Positions 34,549 to 42,834 of a DNA stretch of 64,000 nucleotides are shown in pieces. Every line of letters starts with the position of its first letter. Within the stretch, counting starts at the first letter, position 1. Made by a program: the position numbers and the translations under genes. The stretch covers positions 17,618 to 81,617 of the forward strand of contig QHUM01000056.1 of NCBI GenBank assembly GCA_003222135.1, in the 5' to 3' direction. The stretch is from Gemmatimonadota bacterium (GTDB lineage: Bacteria > Gemmatimonadota > Gemmatimonadetes > Gemmatimonadales > GWC2-71-9). The notes below the pieces were generated by a model. The model was not told where the DNA came from, ran no database searches, and saw only the letters and a list, made by a program, of their open reading frames with translations.

Positions 34549-35979
34549 CTACGGAGCGTCGGCCCACCGCGCCACCTCATCGCCGAGCGCATCGAGCAAA
34601 CCGGGGCCGTAGCGGATGAGGAACGACGCGAGCGTGAGCACGCGCTCCTGCGGCTCGCCCCGAGGATACACCGCGTCCCGGGCGCGGCTGATCTGCCGCA
34701 GCAGCGTCTCGCTCTCTCTCTTCAGGCTCGCGATCAGCTTTTTTTCGATCTCTTGCGTGCCGGCCAATGCGGCGTTGCGCGCCGACTGGACGGTGCGCTC
34801 GAGCGTGGGATCGACAGCCGAGACGACCCGCGCCAGCCCCGCGTAGCGTACTTCGATCTCCTGCCGCAACGCGCCGAACGACTCCGCCGCCTCGGGGGGA
34901 AGCGATTCCCGCACCAGGCGCGCCTCGAGCTCGCCGGGCTTCCCGTCCAGCGCGTCGAGCGCCAGCCCGTGCCGTTGCAGCAGCTTCTCCACGCGACCCT
35001 CCACGATCACGCCGGACCAGCGCGGCACCGGCTTCTGGGGCGCCACGCCGAGCGCGTCGTACAGCGGCGCCGCATCAGGCAGGTACTTGAGCTCGGCGGG
35101 CCCGCCCGCGTAGGCGAGGGTGGGCAAGAGCGCCGCTTCGACCACGGGGCGCAGCAGCACGTTGGGCGAGAGTCGCTCCGGTGCCTCCCGGGCGAGCCGC
35201 TCCAGATCCGCTCGGGTGAACCGCTCCCCACTGCGCCGCGTGCGGTAGGCGTCGCCGTTCGGTTCCAGCCGGTCCCGTCCCTGGGCGGCCTCGACCAATA
35301 CCGGCGTGTAGCCGTCGGCCAACGTCTGGTCTAGTCCCCGCAGCACCCACGGCGCGGCGGCGCGCTTGGCGCCGCGGTCGTAGGCGCGGAGCACTGCCAG
35401 TCCGCGCGGTCCGAGCAGCGCGTTCAACGCCTCGGCACACGCGTCGGCGAGTGTGGCGTCGGGCCGGTACGCCGTCTCGAGCCAGCGCAGCACGTCCGTC
35501 TTGAACTCGCTATCGGGCGTCCCGGCCTTGAGCTGCTCCAGCGCCGCGCCGATTTCGTCACCACAGCGCTCACGCGCCAGCGGCGCGAGCGGCGCGTCCG
35601 CCGGACGTTCGCGCAGGACGATGTGCGCGAGGTCCCCGGCGGCGTTCAGAAACGACGCGTGATTGGCTTCGGCGAAGTCGTGGTCGTCTCCGGCCACCCA
35701 GAAGACCGGCACGACGGGCACGCCCCCCCCCCGCTCCCGCTCGAGCCTGCGCGCCAGCGCGATCGCGGATAGCGCCTTGTAGATCGTGTAGAGCGGGCCC
35801 GTGAACAGGCCGGGCTGCTGGCCGGTCGTGACCGCGAGCACCGCCCCGCCGGCGAGCCGGTCGCGCCCGGGGCCCGGCAGCGTGGACGCCACGACCTCCG
35901 GCGCGACGCGTCGCGGCGTCGCCGGCTCGGTAGGCAGCTCGAGCCGAGCGATGGGCGTCGGCACGATGCGCGGAATCAC
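34549..35979 (-). CDS. bshC: Bacillithiol synthase (cysteine-adding enzyme) BshC
   Basis: 476 residues, somewhat shorter than the ~540 of Firmicutes BshC. Hallmarks are TGQQPGLFTGPLYTIYKALS and VPVFWVAGDDHDFAEANH in the N-terminal Rossmann core and a C-terminal coiled-coil (EIEKKLIASLKRES). It adds cysteine to GlcN-malate as the last step of bacillithiol synthesis. bshA and bshB are not in the window. GTG 35979 has GGGGAGG directly upstream inside a polypurine tract and a GTGA overlap with the AMMECR1 gene. A G10 run (35723-35732) encodes GGG just before the VPVFW strand. Confidence 0.9.
   Translation of the reverse strand: MIPRIVPTPIARLELPTEPATPRRVAPEVVASTLPGPGRDRLAGGAVLAVTTGQQPGLFTGPLYTIYKALSAIALARRLERERGGGVPVVPVFWVAGDDHDFAEANHASFLNAAGDLAHIVLRERPADAPLAPLARERCGDEIGAALEQLKAGTPDSEFKTDVLRWLETAYRPDATLADACAEALNALLGPRGLAVLRAYDRGAKRAAAPWVLRGLDQTLADGYTPVLVEAAQGRDRLEPNGDAYRTRRSGERFTRADLERLAREAPERLSPNVLLRPVVEAALLPTLAYAGGPAELKYLPDAAPLYDALGVAPQKPVPRWSGVIVEGRVEKLLQRHGLALDALDGKPGELEARLVRESLPPEAAESFGALRQEIEVRYAGLARVVSAVDPTLERTVQSARNAALAGTQEIEKKLIASLKRESETLLRQISRARDAVYPRGEPQERVLTLASFLIRYGPGLLDALGDEVARWADAP
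35723..35732 (-). repeat. G10 homopolymer inside bshC
   Basis: Ten consecutive G on the coding strand encode part of RGGG in BshC, just before the conserved VPVFW strand. Slippage of one base would truncate the enzyme early. Confidence 0.85.
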
Positions 35980-36557
35980 GCCTCCCCTTTCCCCCTTCCC
36001 CCTTCTCCGGGTTCTCCGAAGACGTCCGCTTGGAACGTCACCACCTCGGTGCCCGATTCCCGCCACGCGTCCGCGGCGAGCCCGGCCTTGCGGCACGCGG
36101 CTCCCAGGAAGGCCTCGGGCCCCCAATGATACTCGGCCGCCACCTGCGGCAGCAGCAGCCCGATGTGGCGGCCGCGCCGCACGATCAGACCATCGCGGCC
36201 GATCACGATGCGGGCGGGATCCACGGGGGCGAGCGGTACGGGCTCGGCCGACGTCAACACCGAGATCTCGAGGGCGAGACGCGGCAGCTCCTCCGGCTCA
36301 ACCGGGGCGAAGCGCGGGTCGTCACGCGCGGCGGCTACGGTCATCTCGCGTACTACCTCGCCGAGCGGCCGCTCGTTCGCGACGTGGCCGACGCACCCGC
36401 GCAGCGCTCCCCCCGCCTCGGTGATGGTGACGAACGCCCCTCGCGTGAGCGCGGCCCCGGGGACGTCGGGGAGAGGCGGCAGCGGCCGACCCGCGAGATG
36501 GGCGACCAGCGTGGCGCGCGCCAGGCGCAGCAGCGCCGCCCGGTCGGCCGCCGTCAG
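35976..36557 (-). CDS. AMMECR1-domain protein (AmmeMemoRadiSam system protein A-like), non-canonical start
   Basis: The full domain is present in one frame: LTAADRAALLRLARATLV, GAFVTITEAGGALRGCVGHV, PLGEVVREMTVAAARDDPRF, the ELPRLALEISVLTS core and a C-terminal EYHWGPEAFLGAACRKAG. It matches the ~190-residue AMMECR1 family of unknown function. The only ATG in frame (36344) lies in the middle of the domain. No upstream ATG, GTG or TTG exists. CTG 36557, 1 nt after the rlmH stop and 7 nt after GGGGA, is used. ATC 36572 with GGGGAG is an alternative. The C-terminal EGGRGKGE tail comes from the polypurine tract. Confidence 0.8.
   Translation of the reverse strand: MTAADRAALLRLARATLVAHLAGRPLPPLPDVPGAALTRGAFVTITEAGGALRGCVGHVANERPLGEVVREMTVAAARDDPRFAPVEPEELPRLALEISVLTSAEPVPLAPVDPARIVIGRDGLIVRRGRHIGLLLPQVAAEYHWGPEAFLGAACRKAGLAADAWRESGTEVVTFQADVFGEPGEGGRGKGEA
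35981..36005 (-). repeat. Polypurine GGGGGAA tract at the AMMECR1/bshC overlap
   Basis: On the minus strand the tract reads GAAGGGGGAAGGGGGAAAGG followed by GGAGG. It encodes the EGGRGKGE tail of the AMMECR1 protein and at the same time forms the extended Shine-Dalgarno region of bshC (GTG 35979). Confidence 0.8.
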
Positions 36558-36558
36558 A

Positions 36559-36984
36559 TCAGGGTCCCCGATGATACGGCTCCCCGCGACGGATCGTGTA
36601 GGCCCGGTACAGCTGCTCGTACAGCACGACGCGCGCCAGCTCGTGGGGAAACGTGAGGCGTGACAAACTCCAGAGACGCTCGGCCCCGCGCAACACCAGC
36701 GCGGGGAGGGCGTCGGCGCCGCCCAGGGCGAAGGTCACGTCGCGTGCCTCCAGCTCCCAGCGCGCCGTCCAGTCCGCCAGCTGGGCGGACGTCCACTGGT
36801 CCCCCTCCTCCGCCAGCGCGACGAGGCGCGAGCCCTCGGGAACTGCCTCGAGGAGTCGCGCCTCGACCTTCACTTCCCGCTCCTCCACCTTCGTGTAACG
36901 CCGCAGCCGCTCGAGGTACCCGTCACACACCGCCCGCAGCGCCGCGTCCCGCATGCGGCCGACCGCGACGACGTGATAGCGCAT
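36559..36984 (-). CDS. rlmH: 23S rRNA pseudouridine-1915 N3-methyltransferase
   Basis: A 141-residue SPOUT methyltransferase. The knotted SAM site [10 protein letters not shown] and the C-terminal [19 protein letters not shown] signature are typical. It methylates Psi1915 in helix 69 of 23S rRNA after 70S assembly. The ATG overlaps the gdhA stop by 4 nt. No oddities were seen. Confidence 0.94.
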   Translation of the reverse strand: MRYHVVAVGRMRDAALRAVCDGYLERLRRYTKVEEREVKVEARLLEAVPEGSRLVALAEEGDQWTSAQLADWTARWELEARDVTFALGGADALPALVLRGAERLWSLSRLTFPHELARVVLYEQLYRAYTIRRGEPYHRGP

Positions 36985-38291
36985 CAGGCATACATCCCAC
37001 GCAGCCGGTGCATCGCCGCCACGCGGTCGATCGCGATCATGTACGACGCGATCCGCGTGTTCACCTTGTGGCGCTCCGCCCAGGTCACCACTTCGGAGAA
37101 GGAGCGCACCATGATGCTCTCCAGCCGGCGATTGACCGTCTCTTCGTCCCAGAAGTAGCCCCCCCGGTCCTGCACCCACTCGAAGTAGCTGACGGTCACG
37201 CCGCCGGCGTTCGCCAGGATATCGGGGATGACGAAGATCCCCTTTTTCTCGAGGATCTCGTCGGCGGCGGCGGTCGTGGGCCCGTTCGCGCCTTCGCAGA
37301 TGATCTTGGCCTTGATGTGGGGAGCGTTCTTCCGGGTGATGACGTTCTCGGTCGCGGCGGGGACCACCACGTCGCAATCCAATGTGAGCACCTGATCGTT
37401 CGGAATCGCGTCGGCCTTCGGGTACCCCGCGAGCTGGCGGCGCTCGCGCACCCACTGCAACACATCGCCGATGTCGAGCCCTTGCGGGCGGTGCAGGCCT
37501 CCCGACTTGTCGCACACCGCCACGATCACGGCCCCCTCCCGCGCCAGCAGGTCCGCGGTCACCGACCCCACGTTGCCGAACCCCTGGATCGCCACGCGCG
37601 CCCCCTGGAGCGACATCCCCAGACGCGCCAGCGCCTCCCGCGTGACGATCATGCACCCCCGGCCCGTCGCTTCGCGCCGGCCCAGCGATCCGCCCATCTC
37701 GACCGGCTTGCCGGTCACCACCGCGGTCACGGTGTGGCGCTTGTGCATGGAGTACGTGTCCATGATCCACGCCATCACCCGCTCGTTGGTGTTCACGTCA
37801 GGCGCCGGCACGTCCGAATCGGGCCCCAGCGTCTCGATGATGCTCGACGTGTAGCGCCGCGTGACCCGCTCGAGCTCGGTCATGGACATGGTCGCGGGGT
37901 CGCACACCACGCCGCCCTTGGCCCCGCCGAACGGGATGTTGACGAGGGCGCACTTCCACGTCATCCAGGCGGCGAGCGCCTTCACCTCCTCGAGCGTCAC
38001 GTTCAGGTCGAAGCGGATGCCCCCCTTCGCCGGGCCGCGCGAGGTGTTGTACAGCACCCGGTAGCCGGTATAGACCTCCACTTCACCGTTGTCGCGCACG
38101 ATCGGGACCGAGGTGATGATCTGCTTTTCGGGGTTGCGCAGCACCTTGTAGAGGCCGGGGTCGAGCTTAAGCAGCTGGGCGGCATGGTCGAAGCGCTCCA
38201 TCATCGCTTCGAACGGGTTCTCCTCGGCCAGGAAGGTGTCCTTCTCCGGCCGGATACCGTGTCGCTCGGTCTTGATTGCAGGATCGCTCAT
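36984..38291 (-). CDS. gdhA: Glu/Leu/Phe/Val dehydrogenase (glutamate dehydrogenase)
   Basis: 435 residues. The catalytic lysine lies in [10 protein letters not shown] (~115-124), the substrate-binding strand [10 protein letters not shown] precedes it, and the NAD(P) loop GFGNVGS is central. It interconverts glutamate and 2-oxoglutarate. The hexameric NAD-type length (~420-435) is normal. ATG 38291 has no strong ribosome site. It lies 23 nt after lpxK. Confidence 0.92.
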   Translation of the reverse strand: MSDPAIKTERHGIRPEKDTFLAEENPFEAMMERFDHAAQLLKLDPGLYKVLRNPEKQIITSVPIVRDNGEVEVYTGYRVLYNTSRGPAKGGIRFDLNVTLEEVKALAAWMTWKCALVNIPFGGAKGGVVCDPATMSMTELERVTRRYTSSIIETLGPDSDVPAPDVNTNERVMAWIMDTYSMHKRHTVTAVVTGKPVEMGGSLGRREATGRGCMIVTREALARLGMSLQGARVAIQGFGNVGSVTADLLAREGAVIVAVCDKSGGLHRPQGLDIGDVLQWVRERRQLAGYPKADAIPNDQVLTLDCDVVVPAATENVITRKNAPHIKAKIICEGANGPTTAAADEILEKKGIFVIPDILANAGGVTVSYFEWVQDRGGYFWDEETVNRRLESIMVRSFSEVVTWAERHKVNTRIASYMIAIDRVAAMHRLRGMYA

Positions 38292-38314
38292 GGCGTCGTG
38301 TGTGACGGTCAAGA

Positions 38315-39355
38315 TCAGAGGCGGCCCGCCGAGGCGAGCACCGCGTCGAGCGCACGCTCGAGCGCCACGCCATTGTGCTCCCACCGTACGGTCAGGCCGG
38401 CCACCAGCGGCTCGGGGGCATCTTCCGGCCACCGGCCGCGGAGCTTCACGGCGTCTTTCTCGGTGACTACAACATAATCCGCCGCGGCGGAGCCCTGCAC
38501 GAGGCGCGCGACGTCGGCCCGGCCATAGGCGTGATGGTCTTGATACGCTTGGAGTTGCACCATCGCGCCGAGGCCGCGGAGCTGGGCCGCGAAGCTCTCG
38601 GGATCGGCGATACCGGCGGCGGCGAGGACGCGCCGCCCGCCGAGCACCTGCAACCCGGCCGGCGCGCCAGATCGCATCCCTTCCAACCGACTCACGGCCA
38701 GATGCGCGACGCACACCAGCAGCGTACGCCCCCGCTGCCCTTCCCCCGCTTCCAGCCGGCGCGCCAGCGCCGTTGCTGCGTCAGCCGTCGCGTGTTTCCG
38801 AGTCACCACGATGACGTCCGCTCGCGCCAGCGCATCCCATCCTTCCCGCCACGGTCCGGCCGGCAGCGGCCACGGCGAGCCGGCCACGCTCTCGGCACTC
38901 ACGACCGCGATGTTCAGGTCGCGCGCCACCGCGAGCAGTTGGAACGCGTCGTCCAGCACCAGCACGTCCGCGCCCGCCGCGTGGGCCTGCGCCGCACCGG
39001 CAGCCCGGTTCCGATCCGCCACGACCACGCCCTCGGGGACGAGCCGGCGGTGCACCAGCGGCTCGTCCGCCCCGTAGCCGCGCAACAGGATGCCGGGCGT
39101 ACGGCCGCGCCCGGCGTAGTGGCGCGCGATCCAGGCTGCGAGCGGAGTCTTTCCCGTACCACCCACCGAGAGATTCCCCACCGCCACGGCCGGCAGGGGC
39201 AGACGTTGCGTAGGCAGCAGGCCACGTCGATACGCCGCCGCTCGCAGCTGCATCGCCGCGCGGTAGAGCAACGCGAGCGGGACGAGCGGGAGCCGTGTCA
39301 ACGACGCCGCGGGGCCGGCCTGCCACAGCCAGTGTACGAGACGCGCGCCCTTCAC
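38315..39355 (-). CDS. lpxK: Tetraacyldisaccharide 4'-kinase
   Basis: 346 residues. It phosphorylates the lipid A precursor at the inner membrane. An N-terminal hydrophobic helix is followed by the Walker [20 protein letters not shown] (~50-68). The usual DDGxQH motif is altered to DDAFQL, so the histidine and glycine are missing, and ARDLNI follows. GTG 39355 forms a GTGA overlap with the acyltransferase, with a polypurine tract upstream acting as ribosome site. It completes lpxB-LPLAT-lpxK. Confidence 0.9.
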   Translation of the reverse strand: MKGARLVHWLWQAGPAASLTRLPLVPLALLYRAAMQLRAAAYRRGLLPTQRLPLPAVAVGNLSVGGTGKTPLAAWIARHYAGRGRTPGILLRGYGADEPLVHRRLVPEGVVVADRNRAAGAAQAHAAGADVLVLDDAFQLLAVARDLNIAVVSAESVAGSPWPLPAGPWREGWDALARADVIVVTRKHATADAATALARRLEAGEGQRGRTLLVCVAHLAVSRLEGMRSGAPAGLQVLGGRRVLAAAGIADPESFAAQLRGLGAMVQLQAYQDHHAYGRADVARLVQGSAAADYVVVTEKDAVKLRGRWPEDAPEPLVAGLTVRWEHNGVALERALDAVLASAGRL

Positions 39356-39990
39356 CCTTCCCCCTTCCCTCCGTACGTGACCTCGGCCAGCGCGCGTTCC
39401 GCGTGGGCGATACCCTGGCGCAACCCATCCTTCCCGGCTGCCACGGTGAACGCTGCACTGTAGACGACGTCGATGGTTGCGAACGGCTTGGGGAGACAGA
39501 AGCGATCCCAGGAGCGGATCCACCACGCCGAGGATGCTCGCGCGCCCACCGCGATCACGAGAGCGGCGGCGTGCTGGGCCGCCGCGAGCGCGCCGGGCTT
39601 CACGTGCTCGGCGGGCCCGCGCGGCCCGTCGGGCGTGAGGGCGACTTCGGCGCTGTCGCGCAGGTGCCGCACCAGACCGAGCAGGCCCACCTCCCCGCCG
39701 CGTTGTGACGACCCTCGGACGACGCGGTATCCCCAGCGCTCCGACAGCTGCGCGAGATGGCCACCGTCCGCGTGGCGGCTGATGAGCAGCGCCACGCCCT
39801 CCCGGCGACGGGAATAGAGGAGCGGCAGGAGGCGACTGTGCCACAGCACGTATACAATCGGCCGTTGCCGGCGGTGCGCGTCCTCCACGTGCTCCCACCC
39901 GCGCACGCGGTAGCGCCACGTCGCGGCCAGGAGGCCAACGAGCGCCGCGCCGAGTCTCCCGACCAGGGGTTCGGCCCAGCGCAGCTTCAC
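39352..39990 (-). CDS. DUF374 lysophospholipid-acyltransferase-like protein
   Basis: A 212-residue PlsC-like (DUF374) protein with an N-terminal hydrophobic segment, VLWHSRLLPLL (catalytic-site His), VVRGSSQRGG and the TPDGPRGPAE substrate motif. DUF374 members lie in lipid A clusters and are thought to acylate lipid A or a lyso-lipid. The location between lpxB and lpxK supports a late-acyltransferase role. Its GTG overlaps the lpxB stop by 4 nt, and its end runs into a GGGGGAA tract (GGKGEG). Confidence 0.88.
   Translation of the reverse strand: MKLRWAEPLVGRLGAALVGLLAATWRYRVRGWEHVEDAHRRQRPIVYVLWHSRLLPLLYSRRREGVALLISRHADGGHLAQLSERWGYRVVRGSSQRGGEVGLLGLVRHLRDSAEVALTPDGPRGPAEHVKPGALAAAQHAAALVIAVGARASSAWWIRSWDRFCLPKPFATIDVVYSAAFTVAAGKDGLRQGIAHAERALAEVTYGGKGEG
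39354..39370 (-). repeat. Polypurine tract at the LPLAT/lpxK overlap
   Basis: On the minus strand GGAGGGAAGGGGGAAGGG lies immediately before the lpxK GTG and inside the acyltransferase 3' end (GGKGEG). This is the same type as the tracts at 8821 and 35981. Confidence 0.7.
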
Positions 39991-41105
39991 CCCAGCAGCT
40001 CCACCGCGAGCCCCGCCACCCGGTCGGCGGCACCGGGAGGGCCCAGCCGCTCGCGTACCAGGGCGAGGCCCTCGCGCTGGCGCCGCGCCGCGCCGCTCTC
40101 ACGATCGAGCAGCGGCAGCACGGCGGCAGCAAGCACCGCCGGCGTCGCCGCCCGCTGCAGGAACTCGGGAGCCACTTCGCGCCCGGCGATCAGGTTGACC
40201 AGTCCGACGTGCGGTACACGCAGCAAGCGGATGGCGATGGCGAACGACACGGGGTTCAAGCGATACGCGATGACCATCGGCAGGTCGACGAGCGCGGCTT
40301 CGAGCGTGGTCGTGCCCGACTTGCAGAGGCCGGCGTCCGCCGCGGCGAACACGGGGAGCGGATCACCCAGGTGGATGCGGATGGCGCCCGGCCCGTCGTA
40401 CCGGCCCCGCGGCGTGCCTGCGACCACCACCTGCGTCGTGGGGTGCTCCGCCAGAATCGCCGCGGCCGTCTCCCGGAAGAGGGGCCACAGCCGGACGACC
40501 TCCTGCGCCCGGCTTCCGGGAAATAGGCCGAGCACGGGGCGAGCGGGGTCGAGCCCGAGCGCCCGACGGGCCTCGGCGCGGGACGGCGCGGGGGGGCGGT
40601 CCCGCAGGGGGTGGCCGACGAACGTCGCCGGGACGCCGCGCTCCCGGAAGAACGGCTCTTCGAAGGGGAGAATCACGGCCAGACGCCGTACCGCCGTGAG
40701 CTTGCGGACACGCCCCACGCCCCACGCCCACATTTGCGGCGCGATGTAGTAGAGCACCGGGATCCCCGCCGCGCACGCCGCGGCAGCGGCGCGCAGGTGG
40801 TAGCCGGGGTAGTCCACGAGGATGACGAGGTCATAGCGGTGGGCCTGGAACGCCTGGCTCACGCGGGCCAGCAGCCGAAAATGGGCCGGGAGCTTCCACA
40901 GCGCTTCGACGAAGCCCACCACCGACATCCGCTCCATGCGGTCCAGCACGGCGGCCCCCGCGGCCTCGAGGGCGGGGCCGCCGAACGCCTCGAACCGAGC
41001 GCCCGGGAAGCGGCGGCGCAGCGCCGTCACGACCGCGGCGGCGTGCGCGTCCCCTGACGGCTCGCCTGCCGACACGTAGATGCGCGGCGCCCCCCCGGGG
41101 CTCAC
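39987..41105 (-). CDS. lpxB: Lipid-A-disaccharide synthase
   Basis: A 372-residue GT-B (GT19) enzyme joining UDP-diacylglucosamine and lipid X. The N-terminal SAGEPSGDAHAA motif, YYIAPQMWAWG and the C-terminal KSGTTTLEAAL nucleotide motif are all present. GTG 41105 forms a GTGA overlap with the Gfo/Idh gene. Length and order are normal. Confidence 0.95.
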   Translation of the reverse strand: MSPGGAPRIYVSAGEPSGDAHAAAVVTALRRRFPGARFEAFGGPALEAAGAAVLDRMERMSVVGFVEALWKLPAHFRLLARVSQAFQAHRYDLVILVDYPGYHLRAAAAACAAGIPVLYYIAPQMWAWGVGRVRKLTAVRRLAVILPFEEPFFRERGVPATFVGHPLRDRPPAPSRAEARRALGLDPARPVLGLFPGSRAQEVVRLWPLFRETAAAILAEHPTTQVVVAGTPRGRYDGPGAIRIHLGDPLPVFAAADAGLCKSGTTTLEAALVDLPMVIAYRLNPVSFAIAIRLLRVPHVGLVNLIAGREVAPEFLQRAATPAVLAAAVLPLLDRESGAARRQREGLALVRERLGPPGAADRVAGLAVELLG

Positions 41106-42070
41106 GGCCGCGCGGTCGCGAGGGGCGAGGCTTGGACGGCGTCGGCGACGCGGAAGGCGAGCGCCAGCGCCTGCGCGCCGGCCGCGCCCGACACGAGCAC
41201 GTCTTCTTCCCCGCGCACCGCGCGGACGAAGCTCTCGAGCTCGAGCTTCAAGGGTTCGGCCTCCGGCGCCTCGAGCCGCACGTGCTCGACGATTTGCTCG
41301 AGCCGTGTGGCACCGAGATTCTGCCAGCCGGGCTTGAGGCGAAAGAAATCCCCCGTCCCTTGCGCGAGATCGAGAGAGCAGTACCCGGTGGGCTGGAAGA
41401 TCCGCAGCTTGCGCATGCGCTCGCGCGAGACGCGGCTCGCGGTCACGTTCGCGATGGCGCCGTTGGCGAACTCGATGCGCGCGTTGGCGATGTCCACGTG
41501 CGCGGTCAAGAGCGGCACGCCGGTGGCCCGGACATCCGCCACCTCCGAGCGCACCAGCTCGAGCACCAGATCGAGGTCGTGGATCATGAGATCGAGGATG
41601 ACGGCCACATCGGTCCCGCGCGGCTGGAACGGCGCGAGGCGGTCGATCTGCAGGAAGCGCGGCTCCTCCAGGTAGGGGGCGGCGGCGCGCACCGCGCGAT
41701 TGAATCGCTCGACGTGCCCTACCTGCAGCACGACGCCCCGGTCTCCCGCCCGGCGCACCAGCTGGTCGGCCGCCGCCACCGTATCCGCGAGCGGCTTCTC
41801 CATCAGCAGCGCGATGCCGCGCTCCAGCACCGCCATCCCCACCGCCGCGTGGGCGGGGGTGGGGACCGCCACGGTCACTGCGTCCACCCGCTCGAGCAGG
41901 GCCTCCAGCGACGGATGGTCGACGGTCTCCAGCCGCCGCGCCACCTCAGCGGCGCGGGCGGGGTTCGTGTCGTAGATGCCGACGAATTCGATGGCCGGCA
42001 TCGGGCGCAACAGCCGCGCGTGGTGGAAGCCGAGCGCCCCGGTGCCGACGACGCCCACCCGCAGGCTCAC
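41102..42070 (-). CDS. Gfo/Idh/MocA oxidoreductase between lpxA and lpxB (GnnA-like position)
   Basis: 322 residues: an N-terminal Rossmann domain (VVGTGALGFHHARLL), the catalytic EKPLADT lysine motif and the DLMIHDLDLVLEL substrate-site histidine. Between lpxA and lpxB in Acidithiobacillus sits GnnA, a Gfo/Idh dehydrogenase that oxidises UDP-GlcNAc before amination by GnnB. Position and family match here, but no gnnB-type aminotransferase is in the window. It may therefore have another substrate. GTG 42070 overlaps lpxA by 4 nt. Confidence 0.85.
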   Translation of the reverse strand: MSLRVGVVGTGALGFHHARLLRPMPAIEFVGIYDTNPARAAEVARRLETVDHPSLEALLERVDAVTVAVPTPAHAAVGMAVLERGIALLMEKPLADTVAAADQLVRRAGDRGVVLQVGHVERFNRAVRAAAPYLEEPRFLQIDRLAPFQPRGTDVAVILDLMIHDLDLVLELVRSEVADVRATGVPLLTAHVDIANARIEFANGAIANVTASRVSRERMRKLRIFQPTGYCSLDLAQGTGDFFRLKPGWQNLGATRLEQIVEHVRLEAPEAEPLKLELESFVRAVRGEEDVLVSGAAGAQALALAFRVADAVQASPLATARP

Positions 42071-42834
42071 ACCAAGACCCCCCGCTGCGACCCTTCGATG
42101 AACTTGAGGAAGTTCTCCACTTCCGGCGTCTGCGGCAGCTCCGCCCGCGCCTTGGCGATCCCCTGACTCACCGTCATCTCGGAATTGAACAGCAGACGGT
42201 AGGCACGCTTGAGCGCGAGCTTCACGTCGGGCGAGAAGCCCGCGCGCTGCAACCCCACCGAGTTGAGCCCGTACAAGTGCACGGGATTGCCCACCGCCTT
42301 CGTGTAGGGCGGCACGTCCTGGTTCACGCGCGACCCGCCGCCCACGAAGGCGAACGTGCCGATCCGCACGAACTGGTGGATCGGCACGAGCCCGCTGATG
42401 ATCGCCCGATCCTCGACCGTCACGTGGCCCGCCATCTGGACGGCGTTGGCGATGATCACGTCGTTGCCGACCGCGCAGTCGTGCGCGATGTGCACGTAGG
42501 ACATGAGGAAACAGCGCTGCCCCACGGCCGTGCGGCCCGTGGCGGGCGTCCCGCGGTTGATGGTGCAGTACTCGCGGATCACCGTCCCGTCGCCGACCTC
42601 GACCCAGGTCTCCTCGCCCTTGTACTTCAAGTCCTGAGGATCGTTGCCGATGATGCTGCCGTAGCCGACCTTCACGGCTGAGCCGAGCCGCACATTGCGC
42701 TCTAGGACGGCGTGCGCGGAGACGTGACAGCGCTCGCCGAGCGTTACGTGGGGTCCGATGATGGCGTAGGGACCGACGGTCACGTCGTGGGCGAGCTGGG
42801 CCGTGGGATCCACCAGCGCGGTCCGGTGGATCAC
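42067..42834 (-). CDS. lpxA: UDP-N-acetylglucosamine acyltransferase
   Basis: 255 residues, a left-handed beta-helix of hexapeptide repeats (DPTAQLAHDVTVGPYAIIG) with the catalytic histidine in SYVHIAHDCAVGN and a C-terminal helical domain (AYRLLFNSEMTVSQGI). It adds the first 3-hydroxyacyl chain of lipid A from acyl-ACP. The GTG at 42834 forms a GTGA overlap with lpxC-fabZ. Confidence 0.95.
   Translation of the reverse strand: MIHRTALVDPTAQLAHDVTVGPYAIIGPHVTLGERCHVSAHAVLERNVRLGSAVKVGYGSIIGNDPQDLKYKGEETWVEVGDGTVIREYCTINRGTPATGRTAVGQRCFLMSYVHIAHDCAVGNDVIIANAVQMAGHVTVEDRAIISGLVPIHQFVRIGTFAFVGGGSRVNQDVPPYTKAVGNPVHLYGLNSVGLQRAGFSPDVKLALKRAYRLLFNSEMTVSQGIAKARAELPQTPEVENFLKFIEGSQRGVLV

Noticed and set aside
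38315..40132. A 605-residue LpxK with N-terminal extension
   Set aside because: The upstream part overlaps the acyltransferase in another frame and lacks homology. GTG 39355 gives normal length.
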